NCBI GenBank assembly: GCA_947631385.1
Contig: CANRLE010000047.1
Span: 1 to 8,185 of the forward strand
Reading direction: 5' to 3'
DNA: 8,185 nucleotides
DNA from: an uncultured Clostridia bacterium
Lineage (GTDB): Bacteria; Bacillota; Clostridia; TANB77; CAG-508
Made by a program: the position numbers and the translations under genes. Positions 5,615 through 8,185 of this stretch are shown here, one piece after another (positions within the stretch are counted from its first letter, which is position 1; each line of letters starts with the position of its first letter). The notes under the pieces are model-generated. The model searched no databases, was not told the DNA's origin, and saw nothing but the letters and a program-made list of their open reading frames with translations.

Positions 5615-5643
5615 CTACAAAAAATTGGATATTTTGACATAAA

Positions 5644-5669
5644 AAAACTCTCATTTTTTTGAGAGTTTT
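5644..5669 (-). terminator. Rho-independent terminator after the 5677-6063 gene
   Basis: The arms AAAACTCTCA (5644-5653) and TGAGAGTTTT (5660-5669) form a perfect 10-bp stem with a six-base loop. On the - strand it is followed by a run of seven T. It starts 7 bases after the stop codon and separates the two small exported-protein genes. Confidence 0.9.
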
Positions 5670-5676
5670 AAAAAAT

Positions 5677-6063
5677 TTATTTTTTTAATCTAATTAATAT
5701 CGCGATAGATAACAATATTAATAATACACCAATTACAATTAATAAAATATTTAAAATATTTGTCAAATCTAAGCCAGAACTACTAACATTGGTTACTGTA
5801 GTAGAAGGAATATTAGAAGATCCATTATCAATTGAATTATAATAATCATCTACTTCATCATAATCATTGGCATTTGTAGTATTATTACTAGTTCTCGCAC
5901 GGGAATCATTTGTATATTCATTAGAAGTATTTGAAAAAGATTCAACATCATCAAGTAAGTCATCATCATCAGTCATATTTAAATCAACTGCATAGCAAAG
6001 ATTAAATCCTAGTAAAAAAATAGCAATTACTAAAAATAAAATTATTTTTCTTGTTTTTAACAT
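5677..6063 (-). CDS. Small exported acidic/low-complexity protein with C-terminal membrane anchor, unknown function
   Basis: Encodes 128 residues from the ATG at 6061-6063, chosen because GGAGGT (6071-6076) lies 7 bases upstream. A frame extension to 6126 would run through the ribosome binding site and promoter. Residues 1-25 are a signal peptide ending in CYA. Residues 26-50 are very acidic (MTDDDDLLDDVESF). Residues 50-100 are an Asn/Ser/Thr/Asp-rich low-complexity spacer. Residues about 103-124 form a strong membrane helix (ILNILLIVIGVLLILLSIAI), ending in a basic IRLKK. I recognise no family. The layout matches the neighbouring gene at 5042-5509: export signal, disordered ectodomain, C-terminal anchor. 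There is no LPXTG motif, so anchoring is by the membrane helix and not by sortase. The gene is monocistronic, with a clear promoter and terminator. Confidence 0.8.
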   Translation of the reverse strand: MLKTRKIILFLVIAIFLLGFNLCYAVDLNMTDDDDLLDDVESFSNTSNEYTNDSRARTSNNTTNANDYDEVDDYYNSIDNGSSNIPSTTVTNVSSSGLDLTNILNILLIVIGVLLILLSIAILIRLKK

Positions 6064-6070
6064 TTTAATT

Positions 6071-6076
6071 ACCTCC
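6071..6076 (-). promoter_or_regulatory. Ribosome binding site of the 5677-6063 gene
   Basis: GGAGGT on the - strand, 7 bases before the ATG at 6063. It decides the start against longer in-frame alternatives. Confidence 0.8.
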
Positions 6077-6114
6077 ATAAAACCATTTAAGGTGATTTCT
6101 TTCGTTCTTTGTAT

Positions 6115-6144
6115 ATCATAACACAAAGTATAAAAAAATGTCTA
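6115..6144 (-). promoter_or_regulatory. Promoter of the 5677-6063 gene
   Basis: On the - strand, TAGACA (6139-6144) as -35 and TATGAT (6115-6120) as -10, each matching five of six consensus positions. They are 18 bases apart, with an extended TG one base before the -10. Transcription should start about 45 bases before the ATG. Confidence 0.65.
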
Positions 6145-6185
6145 GTAAATTTTAGAAATTTTTATTTTTTTTATATTTAGAAATA

Positions 6186-6214
6186 TTGCAAAAAAAAATA
6201 TGTTGGGATATAAT
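6186..6214 (+). promoter_or_regulatory. Promoter of the 6245-6841 gene
   Basis: TTGCAA (6186-6191), a 17-base spacer and a perfect TATAAT (6209-6214). The same boxes and spacing occur at 1538-1566. It diverges from the - strand promoter at 6115-6144. Confidence 0.75.
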
Positions 6215-6228
6215 AAAACCATAGTAGT

Positions 6229-6235
6229 AAGGAGG
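6229..6235 (+). promoter_or_regulatory. Ribosome binding site of the 6245-6841 gene
   Basis: AAGGAGG, 9 bases before the ATG at 6245. An in-frame ATG at 6236 touches the site and an upstream ATG at 6200 lies inside the promoter, so both are rejected as starts. Confidence 0.8.
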
Positions 6236-6244
6236 ATGATAAAA

Positions 6245-6841
6245 ATGGAGGAAGAAAAGAAAGAGACTAAAAAAGTAGAACAAACAAAAGAACCAACAAA
6301 AAAATCTCAGCAAGGTATTAACATAGCAATAGTAATTGTAGTTATTCTAGTATTAATTATAATGGCATATTTAATATTTATGGTTGATTCTCCAAAAAAA
6401 GCGGTAGAAACAATGTTAGGAGAATTAAAATCAGGAACTTATGATGAAGGAAAAATTTCCGACTTATTAAATGAAAACTTTAATGAAGAAACAGCAAAAT
6501 TACTTTTCGAAAAATTGCAATGGAAAATATTAAAAACAACTGAAGAGGGAGAAAAAGCTACAGTTGAAGTTGAAATAACTAATAAAGACTTTAAAACGAT
6601 TATTGGAAACTATACACAAAAAGTAATAAAAATAGCTTTTGGTGGAACACAACCTTCTGATGAAGAAATGAAAAATTATCTAATAGAGGAATTGAATAAT
6701 GAAGATATACAAAATGTAACTTCTACAAAATCTATTATAGTTGAAAAACAAGATGGTAAATGGAAAATTTCAGAAGAAAATGATATAGTTGATATTTTAT
6801 TACCGGGATTTAATGAAGTTATTAATTCATTTAACAATTAG
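6245..6841 (+). CDS. Single-pass membrane protein with DUF5105/DUF4878-like extracytoplasmic domain
   Basis: Encodes 198 residues. A short Lys/Glu-rich cytoplasmic segment (1-23) precedes one membrane helix (about 25-46, AIVIVVILVLIIMAYLIFMV). The rest lies outside the cell. The outer domain starts SPKKAVETMLGELKSGTYDE and continues with a helical region (LLNENFNEETAKLLFEKL). Then come WKILKTTEEGEKATVEVEITNKDFKTII, a helix (SDEEMKNYLIEELNNEDI), and a closing strand IIVEKQDGKWKISEENDIV. This pattern of helices followed by KATVxVEITN and DGKWKI strands is typical of the NTF2/cystatin-like DUF5105/DUF4878 domains of Firmicute membrane proteins and lipoproteins. The function of that group is unknown to me. 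The assignment rests on remembered motifs, not on a search. It is monocistronic. Confidence 0.8.
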   Translation: MEEEKKETKKVEQTKEPTKKSQQGINIAIVIVVILVLIIMAYLIFMVDSPKKAVETMLGELKSGTYDEGKISDLLNENFNEETAKLLFEKLQWKILKTTEEGEKATVEVEITNKDFKTIIGNYTQKVIKIAFGGTQPSDEEMKNYLIEELNNEDIQNVTSTKSIIVEKQDGKWKISEENDIVDILLPGFNEVINSFNN

Positions 6842-6848
6842 TAAAAAA

Positions 6849-6887
6849 ATCCACATTACAGAATTAAGAAAGTTCTGAATGTGGAAT
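6849..6887. terminator. Bidirectional terminator between the 6245-6841 gene and ytxC
   Basis: TCCACATT-A-CAGAA (6850-6863) pairs with TTCTGAATGTGGA (6873-6885) with one bulged A. It is flanked by seven A on the left and seven T on the right, so each strand sees a stem followed by a T run. The stop codon of ytxC (6864-6866) lies in the loop and its last codons form one arm. Confidence 0.9.
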
Positions 6888-7721
6888 TTTTTTATATAAT
6901 TTACAAATATCACAATCTGTGCATAAATGAACTCTATTTTCAAATATTAATTGTAAAGTATTTACAAATTCGTCAATTTGATTATTTATAAGATGAATAT
7001 AAATATTTTTTGGTAATAATGTTAATAATGAATTTAATATATAGTCATTAGAGGAAAAGCTAATATCACTTAAATATTTAGATTTAAAAATATCATCTGT
7101 AACTATAATTAAATTTTTATTTTCATCTAATAAAATAGATTCTGAAGATAAGCAAATAATATGAACTAGTTCACATTCATAAGGTTGAGAATTAATATAT
7201 AATTTTAATAAAGATATAAATTCGATGTATTCTTTTTCTATAACAAAGTGGCTAACTGCTTCATTTAAAACATCATCAAGAATATCTAAGTATTCTTTTA
7301 ATCTAAAATTAATAAAACCATTTAAAACTATGGATTTATTGGTAGATAAAAAAGAATAGAAAATATTATATAAAATATTATACTTCTTATCAAACATATG
7401 AAAAAAATTATCAGCCATATAATCATAGCATATTGCCAATATTTTATTTCTTTCTATACTATCAAAATAAAAATAATTTTTGAAAAGTAATCGCTTTAAC
7501 AAATCTTCTTCTAATTCATCTATTACAAGAAAACATAAAATGGAAGATACTTTTGATAAGAAAAGAGGTTCATCATTGCCTGTGTAATGTATTATAATGT
7601 TTTTATAGTTTTTAAATTCATTTTCAGAAAAGTAAATATTTTTTAAATCTATATTTTTAAATTCATTTAGTAGATAGTTTAGCAAATTAGAATCATTTGT
7701 CTTAATACATAACGATTTCAT
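6864..7721 (-). CDS. ytxC: YtxC-family sporulation-associated protein
   Basis: Encodes 285 residues, in the usual range for the family (about 280-300). YtxC-like proteins are found in spore-forming Bacilli and Clostridia and are listed as putative sporulation proteins; no biochemical activity is established. The recognisable core is at residues about 134-200: NGFINFRLKEYLDILDDVLN, then AVSHFVIEKEYIEFISLLKLYI, then CELVHIICLSSESILLDENKN. The C-terminal half follows with SLLTLLPKNIYIH. The N-terminal 120 residues are poorly conserved and rich in Asn, Lys, Tyr and Phe. The C-terminus carries a CxxCxxC cluster (Cys267, 270, 273) that could bind a metal. AAAGGGG (7733-7739) lies 11 bases before the ATG. 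The gene ends inside its own terminator and begins 98 bases after the GH57 gene, with a possible promoter in between. Confidence 0.85.
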   Translation of the reverse strand: MKSLCIKTNDSNLLNYLLNEFKNIDLKNIYFSENEFKNYKNIIIHYTGNDEPLFLSKVSSILCFLVIDELEEDLLKRLLFKNYFYFDSIERNKILAICYDYMADNFFHMFDKKYNILYNIFYSFLSTNKSIVLNGFINFRLKEYLDILDDVLNEAVSHFVIEKEYIEFISLLKLYINSQPYECELVHIICLSSESILLDENKNLIIVTDDIFKSKYLSDISFSSNDYILNSLLTLLPKNIYIHLINNQIDEFVNTLQLIFENRVHLCTDCDICKLYKKIPHSELS

Positions 7722-7778
7722 ATAAAAAAATTCCCCTTTCCATAAAAGTAGTATCTACTAAATTTTAAAAACTTATAC

Positions 7779-7790
7779 ATTATAGTATGC
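7779..7790 (-). promoter_or_regulatory. Possible ytxC promoter -10 region (sigma-A or sporulation sigma)
   Basis: The - strand reads GCATACTATAAT. TATAAT is a perfect sigma-A -10 but has no good -35 partner (AACAAA at 17 bases). The overlapping CATACTATA also fits the CATANNNTA form of sigma-K and is close to the sigma-E -10 (CATACAnT). No matching mother-cell -35 element was found at the right distance, so the sigma factor is undecided. Confidence 0.4.
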
Positions 7791-7819
7791 GGATTAGGGA
7801 ATTTGTTGATATGTCCAAA

Positions 7820-8185
7820 TTAGTAATATAGCATATAATTAATATCTGGAAAAACACAATCTTTTTCAGCAATATCTTTTAAAAATTTTTCATCTATACT
7901 ATTTCCTTTAATTTGATAGTATAACTTGGTAAATCGACCAATGTGATCCTTAATTCTTTTTTTTGCATAATCTACCATAGTTCCATTTGTTATGATAAAT
8001 AGCCAATCACTGCTTTGTGCTAATAGTAATTCTCTAGCACATTGATTTAAAGCATCTTTTAGCAAACCATCAGCATTTGGATATAGCCAAGCCAATTCAC
8101 ACATTCTATCACCAGCTACATGCAGATGTCTATGAACATAGTCATTTGTAGGATTTAGCCATACTTCACTATAACCATTAGCACC
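7820..8185 (-). CDS. GH57/DUF1957-type 1,4-alpha-glucan branching enzyme, C-terminal part (5' end outside window)
   Basis: The frame is open from the window edge at 8185 to the stop at 7820-7822, giving 121 residues. It does not start at the internal ATG at 8104. The fragment begins GANGYSEVWLNPTNDYVHRHLH and continues CELAWLYPNADGLLKDALNQ, ARELLLAQSSDWLFIITNGT and VDYAKKRIKDHIGRFTKLY, ending in FPDINYMLYY. These are signatures of the C-terminal helical region of GH57 family DUF1957 proteins, whose characterised members are glycogen branching enzymes that form alpha-1,6 branches. The catalytic barrel lies outside the window, so activity cannot be judged. The FPDINY end is normal for the family, so the C-terminus is complete. 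No hairpin terminator is visible before ytxC, so some read-through into ytxC is possible. Confidence 0.9.
   Translation of the reverse strand, partial: GANGYSEVWLNPTNDYVHRHLHVAGDRMCELAWLYPNADGLLKDALNQCARELLLAQSSDWLFIITNGTMVDYAKKRIKDHIGRFTKLYYQIKGNSIDEKFLKDIAEKDCVFPDINYMLYY

Noticed and set aside
5634..5639. TTGACA on the + strand as a promoter
   Set aside because: The expected -10 position falls in the terminator hairpin, with no TATAAT-like box and no + strand gene downstream until 6245.

Overview
The window is strongly AT-rich, and its coding regions favour A/T in the third codon position. Gene content and signals point to a low-GC Firmicute, most likely a member of the Clostridia. Evidence includes an LPXTG surface protein with its sortase, AGGAGG-type ribosome binding sites, sigma-A-type promoters, U-tailed hairpin terminators, a DUF1540 protein, a clostridial-type class II aldolase and a YtxC-family sporulation protein. 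YtxC suggests an endospore-forming lineage. I cannot name the species.

Left part (1-2667, all + strand). The window opens inside a cell-wall-anchored protein with two tandem cohesin-like modules and an LPQTG sorting signal. Its stop codon overlaps the start of a sortase gene, so surface protein and sortase form a tightly coupled pair ending at a hairpin terminator (1476-1517). A strong promoter (1538-1566) then drives an unrecognised locus, 1603-2632. It reads as two overlapping frames, and codon usage suggests it may be one gene broken by a frameshift.

Middle part (2759-4467, + strand). A 55-residue DUF1540 cysteine-rich protein stands alone between terminators. A near-consensus promoter then drives fructose-bisphosphate aldolase (fba), followed 24 bases later by a small protein with a papain/transglutaminase-like Cys-His-Asp arrangement. 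The unit ends at a hairpin shared with the convergent smpB gene.

Right part. smpB (-), which encodes the tmRNA-binding protein for ribosome rescue, is followed by two small, separately transcribed genes on the - strand. Each encodes a protein with a signal peptide, a low-complexity middle and a C-terminal membrane helix. A divergent + gene encodes a single-pass membrane protein with an extracytoplasmic domain. It converges on ytxC (-) at a bidirectional terminator. The window closes inside the C-terminal part of a GH57/DUF1957 glucan-branching-type enzyme (-).

Apart from core enzymes (fba, smpB), most of the window encodes cell-envelope proteins. I see no insertion sequence, CRISPR array, tRNA, rRNA or phage module. 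The points most worth a second look are the possible frameshift at 1603-2632, the cysteine-protease-like gene behind fba, the cohesin-like/sortase pair, and a GC-rich palindrome at 4985-5013.
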